Below the pieces are notes generated by a model. It was given only the letters and a program-made list of their open reading frames with translations. It made no database searches and had not been told where the DNA came from. Shown piece after piece: positions 47,517 through 58,449 of a DNA stretch of 64,000 nucleotides. Position numbers and translations under genes: made by a program. The DNA is from Acestrorhynchus altus. Its lineage: Eukaryota > Chordata > Actinopteri > Characiformes > Acestrorhynchidae. The DNA is taken from assembly GCA_034509495.1 (NCBI GenBank), contig CM067506.1, positions 18,928,353 to 18,992,352 of the forward strand, in the 5' to 3' direction. Within the stretch, counting starts at the first letter, position 1. The number at the start of each line of letters is the position of its first letter.

Positions 47517-48116
47517 ATATAGGTGGGTTCTATGGTTCTATGGCATTCTTTACAATAACCCACCTAAATTTGAAAAAATATGCTAAATTTAATTGTCCTA
47601 TTTTTCCTGTGTACTCTATCAGCTGAACCCAATCTGTTCTGACCTTATAAATTTAGGGTTTGCCCCAGAAAAGCAATACATTTACCAATGTCCACTTTGC
47701 ATTTTCAAGGCTATGCTCTATGCTGGTAAAAAAAAAACAAAAAAAAAACAATGACTGGAATATCTGAGCTAAGCTCTTTGTAGTGTATATTTGTCAGAGT
47801 TGGCCCTTGTAATGATTAAATACCTTGTGAATTGTTTCCTGTGAGAGGCAAGTATTCTTGCAGTTTGTCTTAGAGGCTAACTAGGGCATTTTTGGTCCTT
47901 GAGAGAACACTAAGGGGGTAAGACCAGAGTGAATGGACCAAGAGTCTAGATATGTCCTTTAGTTCCCCTGTCACAGTCCCTGTGAACTTTGTGGGCATGT
48001 TTGATTGTCCAGGGACACCTTCTGAGTCTAGAGAGTGAGAGATGAGTTTACTTAAACTCAGGCTGGGATTGAAGGAGCAGTAATTTCATGCCACCTGTTG
48101 ATTTGTCAGCAAACAA

Positions 48117-48152
48117 GAGTGTGTGTGTGTGTGTGTATGTGTGTGTGTGTGT

Positions 48153-48199
<47 letters not shown>

Positions 48200-48227
48200 C
48201 ATGTGTGTGTGTGTGTTGGGGGGGGGT
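48117..48227 (+). repeat. (GT)n microsatellite ending in a G run
   Basis: GT array with a few AT and GC interruptions, followed by nine or ten Gs. Confidence 0.97.
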
Positions 48228-48556
48228 GAGAGTGAGTGACAGGATGACCTGAGGCTGACCTGCAGGCAGGGTGGTTCATGACTGAGTGGAAGCTGGGGAC
48301 TTCCCCTGGTCCTCTTTTAAACAAGCAAAGGACAGATAATCAAAGTGAGGGTCTCTGTTCACCTCCCCTCTCCCCTGCCCTTGTGCGAGCTAATGAAAGC
48401 CGCCCTGCACCCTGATAAAACAGCGCTGCTTCCACCATTACCTTTCCACCACACTGGGATAAATTTATGGCACTTGGACAATCAGTCATAGCAATGAAAT
48501 CTTTCTCCCTTACCCCACCCCTTGCTTTCACTTTCTCTCTGTCCCCTTTCCCCTTT

Positions 48557-48557
<1 letters not shown>

Positions 48558-48619
<62 letters not shown>
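48558..48619 (+). repeat. (CT)n microsatellite
   Basis: About 30 CT units. Confidence 0.97.
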
Positions 48620-48625
<6 letters not shown>

Positions 48626-48884
48626 TTGAGTCTCCATGTCTTGTCATCAATCTGGACGAATGTTCCTGATTGGTGGTGACAAATGAGTGCTTTTCATTTA
48701 AGACTCAATTAGGATCAATGCATTCATTGCTCCAAAATCAATAATGTACATTTCTCCTGTCTATCCAACATAATAAATCTGCTCAGAGTGCACTGCCAAG
48801 CAGCACAGGTGTTGGGCTGAGCCATCCATTAACACATTCAACTAATGCAAGCTGTGTTCGTACTGTCTTTTGTTCCTGTTGTAG

Positions 48885-48969
48885 GATCTCAGTGATGTCA
48901 GAGGAGACGTCACCTCCACACCTTATACCCCTCTACCCAGAGGCTCCAGAGATGGCAAAAACCATAAAG
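48885..48969 (+). CDS. Candidate host exon (85 bases), gene unknown
   Basis: A pyrimidine-rich tract TTTTGTTCCTGTTGTAG precedes the segment, and AAG followed by GTAGGG ends it. This gives a plausible acceptor and donor. Two frames are open across all 85 bases. One reads LSDVRGDVTSTPYTPLPRG, the other VMSEETSPPHLIPLYPEAP. Both have ordinary, non-repetitive composition. The length is not a multiple of three, so it would shift phase. I do not recognise the protein. It could also be a chance pair of splice-like motifs. Confidence 0.35.
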
Positions 48970-48999
48970 GTAGGGAATGACCTTCCACACCGCAAAGGT

Positions 49000-49475
49000 C
49001 AATGTAAACAAAGAAGATACATTTCTCAAGCCTTGAACTGGCTTGTTCACTGCCAAAAACGTATATATAAGCAAGTGATCCATTATAGTTCATCATATAT
49101 TTGCATATATTTACATATTTCCTGTAAAACGTCAAATTATCTGCAAGTATAATCATTTTCACTTGACAAACTGGCCATTTTAAACCAGTGAAATGTCTAG
49201 AAAAAAATGTTAAATATCCTTTCATCTCAAACTGACACATTTTTAAATTTATTATTCAGTTTTTAAATATTTCAGGATAATGCTGCAAGCTTGGTCACAC
49301 TCATAAAAGTGTTTTAAATTGTTTATAATGTATAAATTGTTTACAATTTAAATAATCTTTAAATCACCATGAAAACCATGTGCATATGAGTTACATTACT
49401 TTGTAACCATTACAGTATTTATTGCCAGCATATTAAGTTATCCCAGATATGACTAGCTATCTTTGCCGGAGTACT
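49000..49475. other. AT-rich non-coding
   Basis: No feature recognised between the candidate exon and the fold-back repeat. Confidence 0.5.
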
Positions 49476-49960
49476 GTGCAGTTCTATAATTACAAACTGT
49501 AGTTCTTTTTCTTTGCATGCTTTATTCTCCTCCTTTTACTCTGTTCTTCAACATTCAGGACCCCACAGGACCACTACAGGTATTGTATGGTTGATGGGTC
49601 ATTTTCGTGGTGGTGGTGGTGATGTTTTAATCTGTGGTGTGCTGCTATGAGTGAATCAGACACATCAGTGCTACTGGAGTGTTTAAACACTGTGTCCACT
49701 CACTGCCCACTCTATTAGACACTCCTACCTAGTTGCTCCACCTTGTAGATGTAAAGTGTCATTTATGGTTGTTGAGCTATTCTTAGCAGTGACACTGAAG
49801 GGATTAAATACTCCAGGAGCACTGCTGTGTCTGATCCATTCATACTAGCGTTAGTTTGACTGCAGTGCTGAGAATGACCCACCACCCACGTAATACCGGC
49901 TCTGTGGTGGTCCTGTGGGATCCTGACCATTGAAGATCAGGGTGAAATGGAAAAAAAACA
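49476..49960. repeat. Large fold-back (palindromic) repeat
   Basis: The left arm CAGGACCCCACAGGACCACT, GGTCATTTTCG, AATCAGACACATCAGTGCTA pairs with the right arm, whose complement reads CAGGATCCCACAGGACCACC, GGTCATTCTC, GATCAGACACAGCAGTGCTC. The unpaired middle includes TAGACACTCCTACCTAGTTG. This is a known, abundant ostariophysan repeat related to a Tc1/mariner family. Here it is a shortened copy without coding sequence. Confidence 0.85.
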
Positions 49961-50240
49961 GTAATAATACTTCTAAGAAAAAAAATATTTTGAAATTATG
50001 TTGACTCATCTTCTGACTACAGCATAATGTAAGCATAATGTCTGTCTATATATTATGTTGTGATATGTTTTCTTTAACGTCAGACATTGTTTTGCCCCAG
50101 AAAGTTCAGTTATTAAATGTAAAACTAAAACTGTGACATTTCAAGTTTCAAAAAATCCCTCCCTTTACCTCAAACTACCCCAAATCATGCATCAGTATAA
50201 TTTCTAAACAGTCTGAAACTCTTTCCGTACTAACTGAGTC
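49961..50240. other. AT-rich non-coding
   Basis: Nothing recognised. Confidence 0.5.
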
Positions 50241-51070
50241 ACTTTATTCTCAACTGCTGTTCAAATTCCCAAGCCGGCCTTTTACGCCGCAGCCATGGTG
50301 CTGTCACTGCTGCTTTCATGCGAGGTCAGCGGCTAGCCCCCCCTCACCCCCCACCAAGGACAGATCTATTTCACAAAGGCTGACCCGCACCTCTCAAGTG
50401 ATGTAGAGGAAAGCCCAGTGCTTTGTCAAAATCATGTTGCTTGAGAATAGTCCATTAAAAGGTGAGCAGAGCTGACACATGAAATATTTTTTCCCCCTCT
50501 TAGATTTCGGCGCGCTGACACTCTCCATTCATTATTTTTACGATACTGTACTGCAGCGTTAGATAACACAGGCCCTCATCTTTGTCCTTCGCCTCCTTTT
50601 ATTCCTTCGCTGTTATCACGCCATTTTTATTTATCTTGACTTATTGCCTATTCTATTTGCTTAATGCATCAGCTCCGACACTGTAACTCTTTATTTTCGC
50701 TCACCTTTGGCTGCGCCATGAAAAAGCTTTAATAGAATAGCCATGACACTAAAAGATGCAGTTCACCTCCAGGACTGTGTCAGGAGGATGCAGGCTATTT
50801 GTATGCATTGGCAATAATTCATCACCTACTTGTGAATCATCACATGATGTAATTACGTGTTTATTTATCGCTGTGCATGAGCTTCCTCTATAGGTGCTGG
50901 CTTGATTCCTGTCAGGCACGCTGTATGTTAGATGCAGTATTGCGCTGGTGGGCTGAATTAGCGGCGTGTCTGACAGCGGGCTGTCTCCAACAGAAAGCCT
51001 CTTTACCATTTCCCGGTATCGCTACAATTAATGTCACCTGTGCCGAGGCCCCAGAGCCAAGGTGCCACGG
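50240..51070. other. Putative conserved non-coding block
   Basis: Long repeat-free stretch with CpGs and conserved-looking words: TTAGATTTCGGCGCGCTGAC at 50,502, CGCCATTTTTATTTATCTTG, TTGGCTGCGCCATGAAAAAG and ATGTAATTACGTGTTTATTT. No protein frame is convincing. Confidence 0.42.
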
Positions 51071-51480
51071 GTAATCACGGCAGGCAGGACCTCTCTAGAG
51101 GCAAAACAGAAGGACTGGCCTGGCTGTGTGCTGGCCAGGCTGACACACAGTGAAGGGGACTGGAGGAAGTCTTGGCTTTGGGATATGAGACCCTTGTCTC
51201 TTGCGTTTGTGTGGAATTGGAGAGTGGACACACAGTGAGTGGACAGGAGAGGCTTAGAGGAGGCTGGAGGAGCTGGACATGGAAGAAGAAAGAGGCAGAG
51301 AGGCCATGTGGCAGAGCAGGCGTGACACAGAGTGGACGGCAGCGGCTGGAGTCTGCGAGGGTGGCCGCAGGAAGCAGCACTACTGTCAGCTCTGACCAGC
51401 TTTAAAGTAGCTTGTCTGGCTGGAGAGCCAAGAGTTGCATTCCAGAAGCAGCCATCTTCTTAAACATGTGCCTGTAAAGC
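51070..51480. other. GC-richer non-coding, purine-rich
   Basis: Purine-rich sequence (GGAGGCTGGAGGAGCTGGAC). The frames on both strands are compositional artefacts as far as I can tell. Confidence 0.4.
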
Positions 51481-52520
51481 CAGCACCAAAGCAGAAGCTT
51501 GTGATTTCATCCATATGGAACTTCAGTAAATCAACAGATGCAAATGAATGCAGAATACTAAGGCCATAGCAATGAAACCTGTGGTGAAATTTCAGTGCAG
51601 CAAATTAGATTTGGTCCTAATAAGTGAAAAGTACATTCACATGCACCCTGATTCTTCATTAATAACAGAACTAGGAAATACACAATCCCCCACATATGCT
51701 GTGGAACATTTAAAGGTAATAAATACTACTTTAGGGCTCTCAGCATTAAGAAAATCCGATCTGATCATCATTTATTTCCTCCTTAGTGGCTCAAGCAGGG
51801 GCCATTTACCAGGCAGAGGGAAACTGTACTCCTATATGTTTATAAGAGACCGCAATGCATTTAAATGCTGTTATTTTGGGCCACACTCCAGCTGTGTTGT
51901 ATGTATGTATGTATGTATGTATGTATTTTAAATGGCACACAACTATTTTTCAAACCCCTAGAGGCAGGCAGCCTTCAAAGAGAAAATCTGAACTGAAGAC
52001 ACCCCAGGGACCCTTCCCTTTTTTTACGCTTGCAGTTTTGCTTTCATTATGGTGCGCCTGATTTCTTTGGCCCCCAAAAGGGGATTGTATCTGAAGAATA
52101 AACTGTTTTACAGTTTGCAGTACAACAAATAAACATCTGGGACCGTTCACAGCACTCCATTAGAACATTCCTTTTTTTTGCCAAAAAAGTGAAAATGATG
52201 ACAAATGGGCTGTCACAGAGGCTGGGAGAGGCCAGATGACGGAGCTGTGGGTGCTAAGCACTGATTTTTAAAGCTCAGCAGGACAGGGGGAGATTTACAC
52301 CTGCTGCTAGTCCCCCTATCCTCCATTAACTTGCATCTGGCAAGTGTGCATCACTCATTTACCCATGTCTGGATGTGCTCTGATGACATTGAGCTAAAAT
52401 GCTAGCTTTGACAGCGTCACAGACAGAGATATCTGAGCCTGAGCCTTTGTATAATTGAGATAAATCTGCTTGGACGATATGATGTCCTCATAACAAAGCC
52501 TGATGGATATGCACTGCCCC
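51480..52520. other. Putative conserved non-coding block
   Basis: AACAGATGCAAATGAATGCA (octamer-like), AAATCCGATCTGATCATC and GCTAAAATGCTAGCTTTGAC lie in mostly unique sequence with a small ATGT array. No exon recognised. Confidence 0.33.
51898..51926 (+). repeat. (GTAT)n tetranucleotide repeat
   Basis: About seven GTAT units. Confidence 0.95.
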
Positions 52521-53430
52521 CAGGCTTTGCCAGTGGCACTTTGATTCCTAACTAGTGCCTTTCTAATAACTGTTTTCTTTCCTATAGTTTTTATTTGGAG
52601 GTTTTAAACACACTTTATTTGATCCCAGTATCCAGTGTCCCTGTTCTCATCATCTGCCTCTTCTATTTTCCTCCTCTTGCTTTTCAGACACTCTTAAACA
52701 AACTTTCAGTTAATGTTTTTAAAAGAACTGTTTTTCCTAAAAAAGATGTTTGCAAGTTGTATTTTAAATAACGTCTTTTGGTTCTTATCATTAAAAAACC
52801 TAGAACCACACTTTCAAGCCAATAACCCTTCAGGAACCTTTTTAAATATATTCATCTCTGTGTATTGATATTAAAAATGTAAGATGCCAGAGGAAAAGAT
52901 GGTCCAGCTCTGCTTTTGCTTATAAAAGACCTGTGTGTGCTCCTAGAGACACTGAAGTCCAAAATCATGATGATTCTACCATTGATGTTTCTCCCTTGGT
53001 ACGAATTACTCTTACATTAAAGACAAATGTTGGCTGTGTCACAACAGAATCTGTTACAAGGTTGAAACATGTGGAATCTGAATTGGTTATTCTCATCCCT
53101 GTGGGTCAACTGAGGCAGAATTATTTATTTATTCACTATTATTCACTATTCTGGGTTATATTCATTTAAGCCCCTGTCTACTGGTTTTAAATATTTAAGA
53201 AATGTTTTTATGTATCATATATGCAATATAATACGCATTTATCATAACTATGCAGTTTAATCATAGTATCATACTATAATCCAAAATTTTTGTATGACAA
53301 TACAGTGGTGTCATTTCTTGACTTCAGCATATGTATTTATTGGATGTGATTGTTATCAAATGTTTAATTTCATACTTTAAATCTGAACATCACAAAAAAG
53401 TTTGCTGTGCTCGTGACACAGAAAGAAGCT
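52520..53430. other. Non-coding with a weak repeat trace
   Basis: TTTTGGTTCTTATCATTAAA and AACCTAGAACCACACTTTC near 52,770-52,820 belong to the GGTTCTT-type dispersed repeat. The rest is unassigned. Confidence 0.4.
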
Positions 53431-53501
53431 GAAATTCCACCTTAAAACATTGCCAGTTACTCTGCCTCCTTTATGTTCTCCACCATTTAAGGTGGAATTT
53501 C
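53431..53501. repeat. Perfect 16-base hairpin
   Basis: GAAATTCCACCTTAAA (53431-53446) and TTTAAGGTGGAATTTC (53486-53501) are exact complements around a 39-base loop. It is probably part of a short palindromic transposon. There is no poly-T stretch or RNA family signature. Confidence 0.8.
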
Positions 53502-53504
53502 AAA

Positions 53505-54950
53505 GAGACAACACGGGAGTATATGTTGAACATGGAGCTTAATGAGTGGCTTAAACAAACTTAAACAATCAAGTTTGTGGCCAGTAAGACCAGCAAACAT
53601 AGGTTGATTTACACAGTTGCTGCTGTGTTTTACACATTATGTGCTAGGAGTTAGCATCCTAGATGAAGTAGTGGAAATGAGCTAGGTGACAAAAAGCTGG
53701 CTAACTGAGACTGTTTTTCTGTTTGTTTGTTTTTTGTTTGTTTGTTTGTATATTTTTTTGGCTGATGTGACATCAGATGGGCCAAATTTAGCCCTGCACA
53801 ACTTAAATCCGACAGACTTACTCTACAGAAAAAAGCTGATTAATAAAAATAAAAGATCAACACTGTTATAGTTCATAGTAGATTCACCGCCATGAGTACA
53901 CAATGGCTTTAAAGCTTATCTGATTGTTTCTCAGATTTGAAATTCTAGTTAATGATGCCTTGCTTTGTTGTTTGACCAGCCACTAGAAATGTTACAGAAA
54001 ACCTGAAAAAAAACAACAACAAATTGCAGAACTATATAAGTTCAGTTCAGTTAAAGTAAGTGTTAAAATAAGATTAGATGTCTGATAATGTCTGTAATGA
54101 ATGATGCATTCGTATTTATTTACTCTGATCCTGTTTACACATATGTTTTCAGTTCAGTGAGACTGGAGATGGAAAGGTGTTGGTCAGATATTTGGAGAAA
54201 TAAATGACAGCATTCAGATCCAGATGCACTTTCCACTTTGCACACTGATGAAGTGTTTAGAATCCTTTGCTAATGACTTGGGGGGCGTATTTGTGGTCAT
54301 TAAAGTCTGTGTGTAAAACACACCTATAATTTCAACTGTAGAAAAATAATGAGCTCCCATAAAAAATAAATAGCCATCATGCAAGTTTATATCAACTTGC
54401 AGATTTACACCTTGTGTCTCTGCTTAGATGCAGTGCCAAGAAATAATGGATGGAAAGTTGTGCGTGCAGAACATAAAAAACTGCCCAGACTTTGTCATTT
54501 GCTGTAGTTTCACCTACATCTGCTTTAGATATCCTCAGTGTTCTGCATCTCTGATTAATTGTTCCTCATGAGACAGCTTTGTGATAGACACTTGCTTTAA
54601 AGAGGACATACTCTATGCTTTTCTAAGTTTTCCTGATGTCCACTTGTCATTTTTGTATTATATATAAGAACTCATTTTAATTCTTTTTTTCTGAAGAACA
54701 TTTACATCAAATGATGCCTCTTTACACCTCTGAAAGGTTCCTCCCAGTCAGGCTCCTGGTATTAATGTGCTTCCTGGGTGATCTTATCATAAGTGGCTAA
54801 CACAAAGGACAGGAGTGAATTGGACACAATGCATCTTGTGGACACTTTGTAATCAATCACTCAAACCACATTTGGAGGTGATCAGAGATGCATATGACCA
54901 CAAATATTCTTGTAGTGTGAATGCCAGAGTGCCTTGATTCATCGCTGACA
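53505..54950. other. AT-rich non-coding
   Basis: (TTTG)n-like low complexity at 53,718-53,758. The 54,760-54,950 stretch (GTGTGAATGCCAGAGTGC) looks like a decayed dispersed repeat. No gene. Confidence 0.4.
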
Positions 54951-54955
54951 GCAAA

Positions 54956-55071
54956 TCACAAGTCTTCATCTTCAGATGAGCTGACCCCGGTACCTGGTGG
55001 GAGAACTGTATCTAAGGCAAAATACATAAATGTCTCTCCTGCTTCAGTCAGTGAGGCCTCATCAGTTGAGG
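54956..55071 (-). CDS. Candidate terminal coding exon (-), gene unknown
   Basis: On the minus strand a strong acceptor (CCCTCTGTTCCTCTGTGTCT then TTCAAACAG) opens a frame reading STDEASLTEAGETFMYFALD, then TVLPPGTGVSSSEDEDL and a TGA stop at 54956-54958. An acidic Ser/Glu/Asp tail is common at protein C-termini, and the composition is not repeat-like. No nearby AATAAA signal is visible downstream on the minus strand, and the flanking sequence may be an old repeat. I do not recognise the protein. Confidence 0.3.
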
Positions 55072-55290
55072 CTGTTTGAAAGACACAGAGGAACAGAGGG
55101 AAGGCCCGGACACTCACCAATATCTTTACATTTAACCCATTAATTCCTGTGCTGCATTTGAGGTACGCTAACATTTCTGTTTTTTGATCAGCATGAATTC
55201 AGTTCAAATGTAAAACTGCTTTCAGAAGAGCTTTATATTGTTGTAACAACATTTGATCTCACATGAAATGCCTTAATTTGGCATGAGTGA

Positions 55291-55403
55291 GTAACAACAA
55301 TGCCTTCCTATGGCTGACTGGGGTTCAATTCTCTGGCTGGGCATGCAGACTACACTACATCATTAAGAGTCATTTAGCACAAGCACAATCCTGAATACTA
55401 CAT
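55291..55403 (+). repeat. tRNA-derived SINE fragment (fourth type)
   Basis: CTGACTGGGGTTCAATTCTC (B-box-like), GCATGCAGACTACACTACAT and AAGCACAATCCTGAATACTA follow a common fish SINE. Its usual tail, TAAGCGATTCTGGATAA, lies about 300 bases downstream at 55,711, so the element seems split by AT-rich DNA. Confidence 0.6.
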
Positions 55404-55739
55404 TCATTCATAATTTTAATATGAAAAGGTAAAGTGTTATCACTATTATATTCATTATATTTAAAATTACAATTTCAAGCCTTTTTTAGCCTTAACCCTT
55501 TTACAGTTGATTCTGTCTGATTAGTGACTTATTCAAACTTAATGAAGTATTATAATAATCTGAGATTTCAGAAATCTGAAAAGTAAAACAAACAGACTTG
55601 AAATATGTAACTTTACATGTAACAAATATAAATATGGCAATATCTTTTTGAATGATATTATGAATACGAATGAACATTTTTACAATGTTATACATTGTTG
55701 AGATGCTCTAGTAAGCGATTCTGGATAAAATGTCACAGG

Positions 55740-56205
55740 TAAATAGGTGGGTGTATGTAAAAGTCAGGTTTTTTTGTGATATCACAAAAACAATGCATTA
55801 AAAATGCAATTATTAAAAATAATTAACAGTCTAGATTACATGTAGTGATTCAAGATTGAACGATACATTTAAACAGTCTTTATATTTGCACTGAGAGCTT
55901 TTATAAAAAAAAATAAGGGCTGTTTAGTGTTCCATGATATGGACTCTTTAAGTTGTGCTTTTGACAGGCATACAGGCTGCAGAGTAGCTGCCAGGGGGCT
56001 GTTTTTTGGCCTTTCTCTTTGTGAAGACAGCTTTTGTTTCCTCCGTCGTAGCGAGATGATATGATATGATTTCTGTCAGAGGGGATACAGTGGGCCTCCC
56101 AGGACTTCTCTGGCAAAGGAGCATGAATATCCATTAGTCTGGAGATGGAGATTAATGGCAGGGATAGAGGAAGAGCCAGGCCATTCTGGCCATTCTTCAC
56201 TGCCT
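55740..56205. other. Non-coding, nothing recognised
   Basis: AT-rich at first, more complex after 55,970. No repeat or exon supported. Confidence 0.4.
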
Positions 56206-56210
56206 ATCAG

Positions 56211-56212
<2 letters not shown>

Positions 56213-56264
<52 letters not shown>
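56213..56264 (+). repeat. (GA)n microsatellite
   Basis: About 26 GA units, followed by purine-rich sequence. Confidence 0.97.
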
Positions 56265-56269
<5 letters not shown>

Positions 56270-56271
<2 letters not shown>

Positions 56272-57415
56272 GAGGGGGAGAGATGGGATCGAATTCTTTG
56301 GTGAGGCTGCCAGAGCAGTCCTGTTTGTCACTGAGGCTGGAGTGCACCTCTCTCACTCTGACTTTCTCCTTCTCTCCCTCACTCTCTCCTTTCAGAGCAC
56401 AGATTAAAACAGCAGGACAGACTTAACTTCCCTGACAGCTTCAACTGCTGAACTCTGCTTTGCCATCTCTAAACTGCTTTGAGATGCCTTCCCCTTCCCT
56501 CAGTGTCATTACTCCTATAGAAAGCCTCGGCATTCGCTGAATAATTCTGTTTGTGTCGGATTTGAGGATGTCATTGACACCATTGTGTTTTTTTTTTCCT
56601 TCTTCTTCTCTCCTGCTCTCGTGCTCTGCTGTTTGATGTAGTCGAATGAGTCTCTGAAGAGCCAGTCATGAGAGACTCCTGTTGAAAGTAGAGGAACTTT
56701 TCAAGAGAAAGGTGGCGCTGTCAAAAAGGCATGGTGTTTATTTTTATTTCGTTTAAGGTATTTGTTTTTACCTACTGTAGGCATTTGAATACGAAAGCCT
56801 GTGAAATTTTCCTCCTGATAAGGGCAGGTTAATAAGGCATGTAAAAGTCAAATTAGAGAGGCAAGGAATGCACTTTGGGAATGTGGAATAGTGCAAGACA
56901 AAAAAACTCTCACAGGACTGAATTACATTTGATTTTTAAGTTGGTGGAAAGGTGATTGTTATTGATGTTTGTAGATGAAGAGGTTAAGAGAAAGCATTTG
57001 AAGCAACACTCCTTATTAGACCTTATTACCTATAAAGCATCCAGTAGCTGGGAAACTGACATATCTGCATTTCCGTCTCATGCTTATCTTCTGTGAGATA
57101 TTGGCAAAGATTTGTTTTTGCCTGTTAAATTAGCCAAAACCTTTAATCCCAAACACTGTGATTATTTCTGCCTTTAATCAGCACTTCTCAGCTAATAATA
57201 CAATTTCTCAGTAGCTACAATAGCTGTTCACAGAACAGGTATGACCTTTCAGATCTAATCTTTGTGCTTTGAATGTTCAATTTTGTGTTAGTGACCCCAG
57301 TCTACCTTTACTGTGAAGTAACGTGCTAATCTGCAATGACCATAAATGTTCCAAATGCAGCAGGAACAGTAAATGGAAAAACAGAAGGTTAACACAAGGA
57401 TATGTACTGCCAATT
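56270..57415. other. Complex non-coding, no gene recognised
   Basis: CTCTCC-rich parts near 56,350-56,400 and complex sequence up to 56,800. No exon or repeat family supported. Confidence 0.4.
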
Positions 57416-57417
57416 CT

Positions 57418-57486
57418 CGGATGGATGGATGGATGGAGGGATGGATGGAGGGATGGATGGATGGATGGATGGATGGAGGGATGGAT
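57418..57486 (+). repeat. (GGAT)n tetranucleotide repeat with GGAG variants
   Basis: About seventeen GGAT-type units, every few carrying a G substitution. The His/Pro/Ser reverse-strand frame is an artefact. Confidence 0.95.
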
Positions 57487-57865
57487 CAAAAACTAAAAAA
57501 ATAACTTTATGGCATGTCTTTACTTCTTTTATTTGGGAAATAGGCTGTATTACAGCATAGGCTGTACATAAATTAGCAACAAATGTCTCCTTGTTATATC
57601 AGACTGGAATGATGAGGATTCGTCAAAGTGGCCATGTAATCTATTACTTGTTAGGTATCTCCTTAAAAGACTATCTTGCTATTAGCAACAAGATGTGTTA
57701 AGGTAATAATGTAATGACATAAATCATTTGAATTGTATTTTTTTCTATATTTATATGACATTAAATTTTTATAGGTTAGAATATTCATATTGATTCTTAA
57801 ATAAAATGATTATAAAATACTTACTATATGAAGGATTTGGTCATATGAGCAGTGTAACCTACCCC

Positions 57866-57890
57866 ACATACACACACACACACACACACA
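57866..57890 (+). repeat. (CA)n microsatellite
   Basis: About eleven CA units ending exactly at a transposon end. Confidence 0.95.
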
Positions 57891-58040
57891 CAGTACCTTG
57901 CATAAGTGTTTGTATTTTGACACTTCACAACCTAGAATTAAAATGGATTTGATGGTTTGCATCATTGCTTTTACAGAACATACCTACAGCTTTGAACATT
58001 CCATTTTTATTGTGAATAGCAGACAACTTCAGTGTGCATA
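57891..58040 (+). mobile_element. Tc1-type transposon end fragment
   Basis: CAGTACCTTGCATAAGTGTT, then ACAACCTAGAATTAAAATGG and AGAACATACCTACAGC, match one end of a common fish Tc1 family. AGTGTGCATAACTTCTG near 58,032 resembles its inner repeat. No transposase or second end follows. Confidence 0.7.
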
Positions 58041-58255
58041 ACTTCTGTATATAAATTATGTCATGTAAAAAAAAAATCTGATTTGAGATCAGATTTCTGC
58101 TTTATACAGCCCTGAAAACATGAAATCTCCATGCAAAATCACAATTGTATCACTTCAGTCTGATAGTATGATCATAGCTGATGTACATGAACAAGCTGTA
58201 TAAGACATTTTTCACACTTTTATCATAAACTTGATGAAACAAGTAGTATGCACTG

Positions 58256-58443
58256 TTAACCATTTGTGTGCATTCTGAACGAAGGCAAAATGGGACATAC
58301 AGTAGGACAAACCACCAGTTCCACATCCTACATCCTACCTATTTTCCATGCCCAACTTGATCATTTATAAATTGCTACTAGTCTGGGGGCAGGTTTTATC
58401 TCTGAAGATATCACCTGCCAGACCCTGCATATCAAAGGGTTAA
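58256..58443. mobile_element. Possible short TTAA-flanked MITE
   Basis: TTAACCATTTGTGTGCATTC at 58,256 and the complement TTAACCCTTTGATATGCAGG at 58,443 are imperfect inverted ends beginning with TTAA. The interior is non-coding. Similarity is limited, so the call is tentative. Confidence 0.35.
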
Positions 58444-58449
58444 GGTAGC

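Noticed and set aside
48117..48227. Regular repeats considered as a CRISPR or satellite array
   Set aside because: The unit is a dinucleotide with no spacers, so it is an ordinary microsatellite.
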